From positions 62,001 to 126,000 of the forward strand of contig JAEWBB010000001.1 in NCBI GenBank assembly GCA_023391375.1: a DNA stretch of 64,000 nt, written 5' to 3'. The translations under genes were made by a program, and so were the position numbers. The notes under the pieces were generated by a model. It was given only the letters and a program-made list of their open reading frames with translations. It did no database searches and was not told the origin of the DNA. The stretch is from Pseudomonadota bacterium (GTDB lineage Bacteria; Pseudomonadota; Alphaproteobacteria; Sphingomonadales; Sphingomonadaceae). Of the stretch, positions 9,859 through 19,226 are shown piece after piece. Within the stretch, counting starts at the first letter, position 1. Each line of letters opens with the position of its first letter.

Positions 9859-11594
9859 TGGTCGCGCCTCCCGCCGGCCGCGACCCGCGATGGCGCGGGT
9901 GGCGAAATCTGCCTCAGCACGTCGTCGCGGGCCCCGAAATGAGCCATCTGACCGTTGCGGAGGACGAGCAGCTTGTCGACCACCGGAAGGACACTGAGGC
10001 GGTGCGCGACGATCAACTGGGTCGCGCCGCGCTTCTTCAACTCCTCGAGAGTCACGACGAGCTGCGCGTCGCCTTCCGCGTCGAGACTCGCGTTGGGTTC
10101 GTCGAGGATCACGTAGCGCGGATCACGAAACAGCGCCCGCGCCAGCGCAATGCGCTGTGCCTGGCCCGCCGACAGGCCGCGCCCGCCGAGCTGCAGGCGG
10201 TGATCGTAGCCGCCGGGAAGCTGCAGGATCATGTCGTGCGCCTTGGCCAGCTTGGCCGCGGCGATCGTTTGCTCGTCGATGTCGGCGGGCGTTTCGCCGA
10301 GCAGGCGCTGGAAACGCGAGATATTGTCCTTGATCGTCCCGGCGAACAGCGTGGTTTCCTGCGGCATGAAGCCGACATGGCGCGCCAGCTGTTCCGGATC
10401 CCAGTCGCGCTGCTCCGCCCCGTCGAACCGGATGAAGCCGGAGTTGGCCGAAATCGCACCGGCGATCGCCCGCACGAGGGTCGATTTGCCCGCACCGCTC
10501 GGCCCTACGATGGCGAGCACTTCGCCCGGCTCGAGGGTGAAACCGATGTTCAGCAGGATCGGCTTCTGCCCCGGTGTGCCTTTCACTAGGCCCATGACCT
10601 CGAGCTTGCCGGACGGCTCCGGAAGCCGCGTGCGTGAAATGTCGATCGGTGCCGAGCCGAGCAGCTCGTCGAGCACGCCGATCGCGTTTTGCGCTTGAAT
10701 GATCACGCGCCAGCCTCCGACCAGCTGGTCGATGGGCGCCAGTGCGCGACCGACGATGAACATGCAGGCGAACACCGCGCCCGGACTGATCTTCGCGTCG
10801 ATCGCCAAAAGAGCGCCGACTCCCAGCGCCAGCGATTGCAGCAGCAGGCGGACGAACTTCGAATGGGCCGAGAGGCGCGCCGAAATCATCCCTGCATCGG
10901 TCTGGAGCGTCGTCGCCGTCCGCCGGTCGGCGAGATGTCCGACCACCATGGCATCGCGAAGGCCCAGCGCACGCACCGTGTCTGACGCGGCGACGGTGGC
11001 GTCGTAGGCGGCATAGGAAGCCCCGGAAGCCGCGTTCGCTTCCTGCAACGGCGGACGGGTCGTCACTTCGTTGCGCCAGGCAAGGAAGACGATCAGCACC
11101 GCCCCGAGCGTGGTCAGGACGCCGACCCACGGATGGACCAGGAAAGCGATTAGTATGTAAACCGGCACCCACGGCGCATCGAGCAGGCCGAGCATCGCCG
11201 GCCCTGACAAGGCCTGGCGCAGGATATCGAATTCGCGCACTGCCTGGCGGGCCAGTCGCTGCGAGCTGTCCGACTGCTGCAGGGTCGCTTGCATGATCGG
11301 GCCGGCCATCACGGCATTGATGCGGACGCCGGCACGGACCAATAGCCGCGACCGAATGGCCTCGAGCGCGGCCAGCGTGCCGAGCGCAAACACCAGGACT
11401 AGGGTCAGGAAAAGCAGGGTGATGTGGCCCTTGGTCGGGATCACCCGGTCATAGACCTGCAGCATGTACAGCATCGGCACGATGAACAGCAGGTTCAGCA
11501 GCGCGCTGAACAATGCCGCGTAGGTGAAATGTCGCCGGCCCGCTTCCAGGACGGTCTTCATCGTGACGCTCGATCGGATGAATTCGAAAGCCAT
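9855..11594 (-). CDS. Type I secretion ABC exporter (PrtD family)
   Basis: Inner-membrane ABC transporter of 579 residues with fused membrane and ATPase domains. The N-terminal half contains the expected helices (YAALFSALLNLLFIVPMLYM and following). The ATPase half has Walker A GPSGAGKST (about residue 363), Q-loop MPQETTLF, signature LSAGQAQRIALARAL, Walker B YVILDEPNASLD and the H-loop IVAHRLS. I chose ATG 11594 because GAGGAA stands seven bases before it; the longer reading from 11624 has no such site. It lies between the RTX protease and the adaptor, all on one strand, so it most likely exports that protease. Confidence 0.94.
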   Translation of the reverse strand: MAFEFIRSSVTMKTVLEAGRRHFTYAALFSALLNLLFIVPMLYMLQVYDRVIPTKGHITLLFLTLVLVFALGTLAALEAIRSRLLVRAGVRINAVMAGPIMQATLQQSDSSQRLARQAVREFDILRQALSGPAMLGLLDAPWVPVYILIAFLVHPWVGVLTTLGAVLIVFLAWRNEVTTRPPLQEANAASGASYAAYDATVAASDTVRALGLRDAMVVGHLADRRTATTLQTDAGMISARLSAHSKFVRLLLQSLALGVGALLAIDAKISPGAVFACMFIVGRALAPIDQLVGGWRVIIQAQNAIGVLDELLGSAPIDISRTRLPEPSGKLEVMGLVKGTPGQKPILLNIGFTLEPGEVLAIVGPSGAGKSTLVRAIAGAISANSGFIRFDGAEQRDWDPEQLARHVGFMPQETTLFAGTIKDNISRFQRLLGETPADIDEQTIAAAKLAKAHDMILQLPGGYDHRLQLGGRGLSAGQAQRIALARALFRDPRYVILDEPNASLDAEGDAQLVVTLEELKKRGATQLIVAHRLSVLPVVDKLLVLRNGQMAHFGARDDVLRQISPPAPSRVAAGGRRDQ

Positions 11595-11657
11595 GTCGTT
11601 CCTCGTCGAGGCGCTTACCGCCACCGATGACCGTGCCGCGGGTCCCAGAGCGGAAGA

Positions 11658-11688
11658 GGGGCACCTCCGGCGCTGCCGAAGATGCCCC
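11658..11688 (-). terminator. Hairpin between RTX protease gene and exporter genes
   Basis: On the minus strand an outer stem GGGGCA/TGCCCC encloses an inner CGGC/GCCG stem. It sits between the protease stop and the exporter start and is not followed by a long T tract. It may be a partial terminator that lowers exporter expression relative to the substrate. This role is inferred. Confidence 0.4.
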
Positions 11689-11720
11689 TACTCCATTCCG
11701 TCTAACCCGACGATAGCTGC

Positions 11721-14700
11721 TTAGGCGTAATAGTCGATCGTGTACTTCGACATATAGCCCTTGAACTGGTGATCGTAATCGGTGCTGACCGGGTCGGTAT
11801 CGTTTGCGATCACCGTCGGGTGATAGATCGCCTCGTTGTGCATCGCCGTGTCGACGAAGCCGGTGACATGGGCCGAACCCGTGTCCGCCGCCATCGACGC
11901 ACCGGTGTCACGATGCTCGGCATAGCCGGCGATGACATAGTGACGCTCCAGCGCCTCCACGTCGTTGCCGAACGCCGCCGCGAGGTCGGGGTTAGCCGCA
12001 GCATAGGCCAGTGCGTCGAACGTCGTCGTCCGGTGCTCGTTCACACCCGTCACGATGTAGTGTTCGACCGCCGCCGTCTCATCCGCACCGAACGCCAGGA
12101 TGAGGTCGGCGTTGGCCGCCAGATAGGCCCAACCGTCGAACGAGACGCTCCGACCTTCCATCGCACCCGCCTGGATGAAGTGCATAGCACCGGCATGCGC
12201 GTCCGCACCGAATGCACTGATCAGATCGCTGTAGGATGCGATGTAATCGAGGGCGTTGAACGCGAGCGAGCGACCTTCACCGAAGCCGGTGGTCAGGAAG
12301 TGCTGGATACCGGCAGCCGCGTCGGTGCCGAACGAAGCCCGAAGGTCGCTGTAACCGGCGATGTAGACGAGGCCGTCGAACGCTGCCGTGTTCGCGACAA
12401 TGCTCGACCAGCTTTGGACTGCCGACCCCACGAAGGCACCGTTCTCGATGCCAGTGACATCAAACGCACCGCGTTCGGTGACCATGTAGGTGTGGTTGCC
12501 GGACACGAGTTCGTAATAGTCGCTCGCAAAGCCGCCCAGCATCAGTAGGTCGGTACCGGAACCGCCATCGATATGGTCGAAGCCGGCATCCGGCTTGATG
12601 GCCAGCGCACCGGTCACGGTGACAATGGTATCGTCGCCGGCGGCGCCCGACAGCGTGTTCCAACCAGCGTTGCCGGTGATCACATTGTTGCCGTCGTTGC
12701 CAGTGCCGTTGATCGCACCGGTGCCGGTGAGAACCAGGTTCTCAAGGCCAGCACCGAGCACGTAGCTGATGCTGGCGCGAACCGTGTCCGTACCGCTGCC
12801 GTTGAACTCGCTGACCTGGTCGCCCGCATTGTCGACCACATAAGTGTCGTCGCCGTTACCGCCGCTCAGCAAGTCGGCACCCTGACCGCCGTCGAGCCAG
12901 TCGTTGCCGTCGCCGCCGAACAGCTGGTCGCTGCCTGCGCCGCCCTCGACCCGGTTGTCGCCGGCGTCGCCGATGAAGATGTCGTTGCCCGAACCGAGTA
13001 CGACATTCTCGAACCCGCTGACGGTGTCCTGGCCACCCTCGGCACCGGCGTTCACCAGGCCACCGGCCAGATCGACCGATACGGCGTTGGTGAGGTTGCC
13101 GTAGTAGAGCGTATCGACGCCACTGCCGCCAATGAGCGTGTCGTTGCCAGCACCGCCAGCGATGGTGTCGTTACCCGCACCGCCGTTGATGACGTTGGCG
13201 CCGGCGTCGCCGGTGAGCACGTCGTTGTACGAAGAACCCGTCAGATTCTCGATCCCGCTCAGCGTGTCGGTGCTGAAGCCCGTCGACTGCGCCCCGGCCG
13301 CCGCGAGGCTGACCGTCACGCCCGTCGTGGCATCCGCATAGCTGACCGTATCGATGCCGGCGCCGCCGATGAGCGTATTCATGCCCGCGCCGCCCAGCAG
13401 GACGTCGTCACCGTTGCCGCCGTCGAGCGTGTCGTCGCCAGCACCGCCTTCAATGCGGTTCGCGCCGTCGTCGCCGGTCAGGCTGTCGTTGAACGCCGAA
13501 CCGATGAGGTTCTCGACGCCGTTGATGGTGTCGGTGCTGAACCCGGTCGACTGCGCACCGGCCACCGCGAGGCTGACTGTGACACCCGTGGTCGCGTCGG
13601 CATAGCTGACCGTATCGTTGCCCGCGCCGCCGGTCAGGGTGTTGGTGCCACTGCCGCCCAGCAGCAGGTCGTCGCCGTTGCCGCCGTCGAGCGTGTCGTT
13701 GCCGGCAAGGCCGATCAGGACGTCGTTGCCGTCGCCGCCGCTCAGCGTGTCGTTGCCGGTGGCGCCGGTCAGCGTTTCGTTGAGCGAGCCGATACCCGTC
13801 AGGTTCAACCCGCCGATCATGCCGTCGAAGTTAAACGCCGTGAAGCCGCCGGTGTAGGCGCCGACCAGGGTGAACAGCGTGACGAACCCGTAGGTCGCGC
13901 CCGCCGTACCGTCACGATCGACCTGCAGCAGGATGTCCGCGCCCGACTGCACCAGACGCAGGTGGCCGCTGTCGAACAGGTTCGACGTGTTGCTCACGAG
14001 GTTGGTGAAGTTGGTGGTGTTGACCCAGCTGGTCGACGCGTAGGTGCTACCCGACGCCGTGCGCAGCTCGAAGCGGTCGCCCGAGTTGCCGACCGTGAAG
14101 TCGGTGACCACGTTTGCCCGCGCCGTCGTCGTCGCCGCAACACCCGAACCGGCGAGCTGGATCGTGTCCTGCCCGGCGCCGGTCGTAATGTTGTGAACGT
14201 TGACGCCCGCGCCGCCCAGCGTGCTGATGCTGAGCGTGTCGTTGCCGGTGCCGAGATCGACCGTGGCGGTCGCAACGCCCGTCAGGACGACGCGGTCGTT
14301 GCCGGTGCCGGCACTGACCGTGACGACGTCCGAGAAGCGCGTGCCGCTGTTACCCGGAAGCACATAGGTTGCGCCCGACGAAAGACCTGCCGGATCGGCC
14401 GTGGTCGTCGTCGCCGTGCCCGACAGCAACTGGATAATGTCGTCGCCGTCACCGCCATCCATCAGGACGTTGGTCGCCACGACGCCCGTCGCGCGGGTTA
14501 CCAGGATGCTGTCATTACCGCCGTAGCCGTAGATCGAGTCGGTCTGGCTGAGCGCGGTCGCAGCCGCGTCGACCGCATTGTCGATGATCAGGTTGAAGTC
14601 GTCGTTGCCGCGAAGCGTGTCACCGAAGGACGAGCCGGTGATATATTCGATGCCGCTGAGCGTATCGATGCCTTCACCGCCCGTGTTCTGGGCGACACCC

Positions 14701-17700
14701 ACGATGCGCAGGTCGACGTTCACGCCGGCCGTCGCGTTGACGTAGGTCACGGTATCGAGACCTTCGCCGCCGTCGAGGATGTCGTCGCCGAGGCCGCCCG
14801 ATAGCGTGTCGTTACCGTAGAAGCCGCGCAGCGTGTCGTTGCCCGCGTTGCCGACCAGCGTGTCGATGTAACCCGTGCCGGTCACGACGTCGTCGCCCGA
14901 ACCGCCGCGGAAGATCACGCGTTCGATGCTGATGAACTCGCCGTACGAGTTGCCGCCCATGGTGATCAGGCTGTTGCCAGCCATGCCGCTCAGGTCGAAC
15001 GAGATGCCGCCCGTCTGGTCGGTGTAGTAGGCATAGGCCGTGTCGGTGCCTTCACCGCCGTCGAAGACATCCATGCCCCCGTCGTTGGTGTAGACCGTGC
15101 TAAGGCCCGAAATCGTGCCGTTGCCGATGCCGCCGACGAGGATGTCGTCGCCGTCGCCGCCGCGCAGGATGTCGTTGCCCATGCCACCGACGAGGCTGTC
15201 GCTGCCCGCGCCACCCTCGAGGATGTCGTTGCCGTCAGCCGTGGTCGCGCCCGTGCTGAACGTGTTGACATAGTCGCCGAACATCACGTCGTTTCCGGCG
15301 CCGCCGATCAGCGTGTCGTTGAGGCCGTTGCCGACGATGAAGTCGGCGACCGCACCGCCCACCAAGCGGTTGGCCGAGCTGTTGCCGCCCTGGAGGTTAT
15401 TGGTGAACGAGGCCGCACCGACGATGTTCTCGATGTTCAGCAGCGTGTCGCTGCCGCCGTAGGTGCCGGTGTTCTGCGCAGTGACCGTGTTGAGGTTGAC
15501 CGAAACCGACGAGGTCGACGCCGAATAGTCGACCGTGTCCGAACCGTTGCCGCCATTGTAGGTGTCAGCCCCGCCGCCGTCGTAAATGACGTTGTCGTTG
15601 TCGTCGCCGGTGATGTTATCGGCACCCGATCCGGTGCGGACATTCTCGAAGCCGACGATCGTGTCGTTGCCCCAGCCGGTGGCCTGCGCGGTCAGGATCG
15701 AGAGGTTCAGCGTGACCGCCGTCGAGCCGGTGAACGCCACCGTGTCGGTGCCATTGCCGCCGATCATGACGTCGTCGCCGAGACCGCCGGTGATCACGTT
15801 GTCGTTGTTGTCACCGACCAGCGTGTCGTTGCCGTCGCCGCCGGTCAGGTTCTCGATGCCCTTGAGCACCGCGATCTGCATGCCGTTGACGCTGGCCGAG
15901 CCGTTGGCCGCCCCGTTGAGGACCGCCGAAACGCCCGCCGCGAAACCGGCGAACGAGGCCGTGTCGCGGCCAGCGCCGCCGTCGAGCACATCGACGAAGC
16001 CGGCGTTGTTGAGACCCGGGTTGAGGACGTCGTCGCCGGCGCCGCCGGTCAGGACGTTCTCGTTCGCGTCGCCCGTCAGCGTGTCGTTGAAGGCCGAACC
16101 CAACAGGTTCTGCATACCGTACAGCGTGTCGTTGCCGGCATTGACGGTGTTCTGCGCGCTGCCCTGGAGGGCGAGGCTGACGGTGACGCCGCCGGCAGCA
16201 CCCGCGTACGACGCGGTGTCGTCGCCGGCGCCGCCGATCAGCGTGTCGTTGCCGAGGCCGCCTTCGAGGACGTTGGCGTTCTCGTTGCCGATCAGCGTGT
16301 CGTCGAGCGACGAGCCGATCAGGTTTTCGATGCCGACCAGCGTGTCCATGCCCGCCGCAACGGTGTTCTGGGCAACGCCCTGGACGTTGAGGTCGACGGT
16401 CACGCCGGTGCTCGACCCGCCGTTGAAGGCGTTGATGAACGAGGCGGTATCGGTGCCGTTGCCGCCGTCGATCGTGTCGTTGTTGATCGTGCCGACGAGG
16501 TAGTCGTTGCCTTCGCCGCCGAACAGCTGCGCGCTAGCAGTGCTGTTGGCCGTGATCGTCGTCGTGACGCCCGGCGCGCCCGACAGGGAGATGTTGAGCT
16601 GGTAGGTCATGCCGGCATTCAGCGGCTGGGCGACACTCGTGCCCGTCCACTGGCCGACGCGGACGTAGTAGGTCCCTGGCGCCGAGAAGGTGTAAACCAG
16701 GTAGGCGTCATCGTGACCGGCGGGCTGCGCATCGCCGGTGCCGGTGTCGTTGGACGCAAGAAGCGTTCCGCTGCTGTTGACCAGCTCGAGGATGCTGTCG
16801 GTCAGCGTGCCGTTGCCGTCGATGTCGAAGATCGCCTGCTGGCCCGCCTGCGTGACGTCGATGCGATAATATTCGACGCCGCCGCCGGCCGCCGTCGCGT
16901 TGATCGTGGTGTGAGGAAGCGTCGTCGAGTTCGTGATGTTCGGATTCGAGTCCACGTCGAAGGTGCCGGCGGTGCCAACGGCCGTCGCGATGCTGGTGTT
17001 GGCAGTCGTGCCGTCCTTGGTGATGTCGGGCTGCGACGGCGCCGAATAGGTCGTCGTCGTGGTGAAGCCGCCGCCGATCAGGCGATCGTCGCCCGCGCCG
17101 CCGGAAAGGAAGTCGGCGCCGCCGGCACCGCCGCTCAGCGTGTTGTTGGCGCTGTTGCCGACCAGCACGTCGTCGCCGACGGTGCCCTGGATGTTCTCGA
17201 TGCTGCGCAGCGTGTCGGTTTCGCCGTCATGGTTGACGGTGACGTCGGCGCCGGTGTCGTTGAGGGTGGCGTGGATGCCGGTCTGGCCGGTGAAGATCAC
17301 CGTGTCGCTGCCCGCGCCGCCGTCGAAGATGTTGTTGGCGGTGTTGCCGATAAAGACGTCGTTGCCCGAGCCGCCCTTCACGTTCTCGATCAGCGAGCGC
17401 GTGTCATTGTTGTAGAGCAGCGACATGGCAATGTTGCCCGGCGCCCAGTTGGTCAGGTTCTGGTAGGCCAGGTTGTTGGCCAGCTGGTTCGCGTCGAAGG
17501 TCGAGAATTCGCCCGGACGCAGGTCGACCGTAACGCCGTTCGAATAGTTGCTGACGTCGATGGTGTCGTTGCCGCCACCGTCCCAGATCGTGAGATAAAT
17601 CTTGTTGCCCGACGGCGCGCCCTGGCCGACGCCGTTGATGAACATTTCACCGGTCGTCTGGCTGAAGGTGTAGACCGAGTCGCCCGAGTTGGTGTTGTAG

Positions 17701-18620
17701 TTGGCACCGTAGAGGTACTGCAGCGCGGCAATGTCGTACTGCATGTACGATTGCGGCTGGTTGACCTTTTCGCCGGCGAAGTTGCTGTTGGTGAACGGCG
17801 CCGGGGTGTAGGTCATCAGCGACCAGGACTGGCCGTCGCGATCGGGGGTCAGCGACTGCGTGCCGAACCGCGGGAAGCCGCCGAAGTAGAACGACAGGTC
17901 GCTGTTGGTGTAATCCTGGTGGCCGTGCTTCAGGCCCATCGTGTGGCCGATTTCGTGCATCATGGTGGCAAAGCCCCACGATCCCTTGAAGGCCATGTCG
18001 TAATAGGGCTGGTTGGTGCGGCCGAACCAGATGTCACCCGCCAGCGGGCTCGTGTCCGAGGCGAAGTTGCCATAGGCCGAGGCGACCTGCTGGTCCGCCG
18101 TCTGCGAAATGCGGATGTTGGCGTGGACCGTGTCGGTCTCGGTGATCTCGGTGAACTTCAGGTTGGTGTACGCCGACAGCTGCGCGAAGGCGGCGCGCGC
18201 TGCCGCCTGCTGCTGCGTCCCGAGGTCGATGTGGTAGCCACGGTCGCCGTACTGGTCGAGCGCATAGCCGTTGTAGTTCGTGCCCGAGGTCGGGAAGCTG
18301 TAGGTGAGGTTGAGCGATCCCCACTTCGAGCCGATCAGGACCGCGTCGACGTTCCGGATGCCGGTGAACGACTTGGTGCCGTCGGGGTTGACGATGATGG
18401 GAAGCAGCGTGCCGATCGGGCCGGTCTCGGGGTTGGCGTTGTTGAGGCCACCCTTCACGGACGCACCGGAGTTGGCGGCTTCGTTGTACGCCGCGCAGGC
18501 CGCGCAGCCGCAGCCTTCGACTACCGTGAGGTGAACGACATCTTCGGCCTGGCCGAGTTGACCGTAAACAACGCCGGCAGGCGCGCTGCTGTTGCCGGTG
18601 GTACCGAACGAGTCGCTCAT
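11721..18620 (-). CDS. Giant serralysin-like RTX metalloprotease, type I secreted
   Basis: Predicted secreted zinc protease of 2299 residues. The M10 catalytic site HEIGHTMGLKH lies at about residues 220-230 and the Met-turn SLMTYTP at about 266. From about residue 415 there are long arrays of GGxGxDxL calcium-binding nonapeptides, interrupted by a pre-peptidase-C-like beta domain (about 620-690, VTQAGQQAIFDIDGNG). Near the C terminus (about 2081-2240) are four 40-residue repeats with a YIASYSDLISAFG-type core, and the protein ends in YTIDYYA, suiting a C-terminal type I signal. There is no N-terminal signal peptide. ATG 18620 follows GGGGAA; upstream in-frame codons lack a ribosome site. An unusual cysteine cluster (C37, C39, C42) precedes the catalytic domain. 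It is the first gene of a substrate-exporter-adaptor operon. Confidence 0.93.
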   Translation of the reverse strand: MSDSFGTTGNSSAPAGVVYGQLGQAEDVVHLTVVEGCGCAACAAYNEAANSGASVKGGLNNANPETGPIGTLLPIIVNPDGTKSFTGIRNVDAVLIGSKWGSLNLTYSFPTSGTNYNGYALDQYGDRGYHIDLGTQQQAAARAAFAQLSAYTNLKFTEITETDTVHANIRISQTADQQVASAYGNFASDTSPLAGDIWFGRTNQPYYDMAFKGSWGFATMMHEIGHTMGLKHGHQDYTNSDLSFYFGGFPRFGTQSLTPDRDGQSWSLMTYTPAPFTNSNFAGEKVNQPQSYMQYDIAALQYLYGANYNTNSGDSVYTFSQTTGEMFINGVGQGAPSGNKIYLTIWDGGGNDTIDVSNYSNGVTVDLRPGEFSTFDANQLANNLAYQNLTNWAPGNIAMSLLYNNDTRSLIENVKGGSGNDVFIGNTANNIFDGGAGSDTVIFTGQTGIHATLNDTGADVTVNHDGETDTLRSIENIQGTVGDDVLVGNSANNTLSGGAGGADFLSGGAGDDRLIGGGFTTTTTYSAPSQPDITKDGTTANTSIATAVGTAGTFDVDSNPNITNSTTLPHTTINATAAGGGVEYYRIDVTQAGQQAIFDIDGNGTLTDSILELVNSSGTLLASNDTGTGDAQPAGHDDAYLVYTFSAPGTYYVRVGQWTGTSVAQPLNAGMTYQLNISLSGAPGVTTTITANSTASAQLFGGEGNDYLVGTINNDTIDGGNGTDTASFINAFNGGSSTGVTVDLNVQGVAQNTVAAGMDTLVGIENLIGSSLDDTLIGNENANVLEGGLGNDTLIGGAGDDTASYAGAAGGVTVSLALQGSAQNTVNAGNDTLYGMQNLLGSAFNDTLTGDANENVLTGGAGDDVLNPGLNNAGFVDVLDGGAGRDTASFAGFAAGVSAVLNGAANGSASVNGMQIAVLKGIENLTGGDGNDTLVGDNNDNVITGGLGDDVMIGGNGTDTVAFTGSTAVTLNLSILTAQATGWGNDTIVGFENVRTGSGADNITGDDNDNVIYDGGGADTYNGGNGSDTVDYSASTSSVSVNLNTVTAQNTGTYGGSDTLLNIENIVGAASFTNNLQGGNSSANRLVGGAVADFIVGNGLNDTLIGGAGNDVMFGDYVNTFSTGATTADGNDILEGGAGSDSLVGGMGNDILRGGDGDDILVGGIGNGTISGLSTVYTNDGGMDVFDGGEGTDTAYAYYTDQTGGISFDLSGMAGNSLITMGGNSYGEFISIERVIFRGGSGDDVVTGTGYIDTLVGNAGNDTLRGFYGNDTLSGGLGDDILDGGEGLDTVTYVNATAGVNVDLRIVGVAQNTGGEGIDTLSGIEYITGSSFGDTLRGNDDFNLIIDNAVDAAATALSQTDSIYGYGGNDSILVTRATGVVATNVLMDGGDGDDIIQLLSGTATTTTADPAGLSSGATYVLPGNSGTRFSDVVTVSAGTGNDRVVLTGVATATVDLGTGNDTLSISTLGGAGVNVHNITTGAGQDTIQLAGSGVAATTTARANVVTDFTVGNSGDRFELRTASGSTYASTSWVNTTNFTNLVSNTSNLFDSGHLRLVQSGADILLQVDRDGTAGATYGFVTLFTLVGAYTGGFTAFNFDGMIGGLNLTGIGSLNETLTGATGNDTLSGGDGNDVLIGLAGNDTLDGGNGDDLLLGGSGTNTLTGGAGNDTVSYADATTGVTVSLAVAGAQSTGFSTDTINGVENLIGSAFNDSLTGDDGANRIEGGAGDDTLDGGNGDDVLLGGAGMNTLIGGAGIDTVSYADATTGVTVSLAAAGAQSTGFSTDTLSGIENLTGSSYNDVLTGDAGANVINGGAGNDTIAGGAGNDTLIGGSGVDTLYYGNLTNAVSVDLAGGLVNAGAEGGQDTVSGFENVVLGSGNDIFIGDAGDNRVEGGAGSDQLFGGDGNDWLDGGQGADLLSGGNGDDTYVVDNAGDQVSEFNGSGTDTVRASISYVLGAGLENLVLTGTGAINGTGNDGNNVITGNAGWNTLSGAAGDDTIVTVTGALAIKPDAGFDHIDGGSGTDLLMLGGFASDYYELVSGNHTYMVTERGAFDVTGIENGAFVGSAVQSWSSIVANTAAFDGLVYIAGYSDLRASFGTDAAAGIQHFLTTGFGEGRSLAFNALDYIASYSDLISAFGADAHAGAMHFIQAGAMEGRSVSFDGWAYLAANADLILAFGADETAAVEHYIVTGVNEHRTTTFDALAYAAANPDLAAAFGNDVEALERHYVIAGYAEHRDTGASMAADTGSAHVTGFVDTAMHNEAIYHPTVIANDTDPVSTDYDHQFKGYMSKYTIDYYA

Positions 18621-18694
18621 GTGTGATTCCCCTATAAAACGCCACATTGAAGCCCAGCCAACCAGGACGGTTGATATGGCCGAATCAGGAATGC

Positions 18695-18729
18695 ATAACA
18701 GTAAGATAACAGAACACAAAACGATTATA
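18695..18729 (-). promoter_or_regulatory. Candidate promoter and direct repeats upstream of RTX gene
   Basis: A perfect minus-strand TATAAT occupies 18724-18729, about 100 bases before the protease start. Two ATAACAG direct repeats (18695-18701 and 18706-18712) are spaced 11 bases apart, on the same helix face, between it and the gene. The minus-35 match is poor, so a regulator may be needed. This is inference from sequence pattern only. Confidence 0.35.
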
Positions 18730-19220
18730 TGCGAATGGGTAAGCGATTGGAAAAAGTGACAAATTTGACACTTTCGAAGTGTCGCTTAGCGGTCATTTCG
18801 GGCGCTTTCGCGCTCGTTTCGTGTGCGCCACAACCCAAGGATTCAGCCATGATTTCCGACACTGACCGGTCCGGCTCGCGAGTGTCCGGCCCTTCCGAAA
18901 GCGCGTCTCATTCGAGCGCTGCGAAGGTGGGTCCTGGCGCACAGCCGGTGTCCGCCGCCGAAAACCCGCTGCCCCCTCCCGCAAACACCGACTCCTCGGC
19001 CGACGCGCGGGGCCGGCGGATCCTCTCGACCGCCTTCGTCCGGGTCGGGCCAGACGGACTATTGACCGTCCAGCTGCGCGACGGCCGTTCGATGATTCTG
19101 CGCGACGTGAAGATGGGCGCGAGGGAATATTGCGGCCAGGCGCAAATGGGCGGGAAGCCCGGCGCCCGTTTTTGCGGAAGCTACGCTGACGTCGCCGAAG
19201 CGAAGCCGGGCGCCGCGTAA
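18729..19220 (+). CDS. Putative lipoprotein, unknown function
   Basis: A protein of 163 residues with a basic N terminus and a hydrophobic stretch ending in a lipobox-like LVSC (about residues 29-32), so it is probably a membrane-anchored lipoprotein. A long serine-, proline- and alanine-rich linker (about 35-90) leads to a small conserved-looking C-terminal domain (ILSTAFVRVGPDGLLTVQLR, then YCGQAQMGG and FCGSY) with two cysteines that could form a disulfide. It is transcribed divergently from the RTX protease. No clear ribosome site precedes ATG 18729, and ATG 18735 is an alternative. I do not recognise the family. Confidence 0.7.
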   Translation: MRMGKRLEKVTNLTLSKCRLAVISGAFALVSCAPQPKDSAMISDTDRSGSRVSGPSESASHSSAAKVGPGAQPVSAAENPLPPPANTDSSADARGRRILSTAFVRVGPDGLLTVQLRDGRSMILRDVKMGAREYCGQAQMGGKPGARFCGSYADVAEAKPGAA

Positions 19221-19226
19221 CGCGCG

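Noticed and set aside
12573..14804. Long open frame of 743 codons on the plus strand
   Set aside because: It is antisense to the RTX protease; the GC-rich repeats keep the opposite frame open, and its product has only arginine/valine-rich low-complexity text with no motif.
11721..18620. CRISPR-like regular repeats in this GC-rich stretch
   Set aside because: The periodicity is 27 bases and in frame with GGxGxDxL codons; it is coding RTX repeat, not spacer-repeat DNA.
16713..18626. Long open frame of 637 codons on the plus strand
   Set aside because: Same cause: antisense to the RTX gene; no ribosome site and no recognisable domain.
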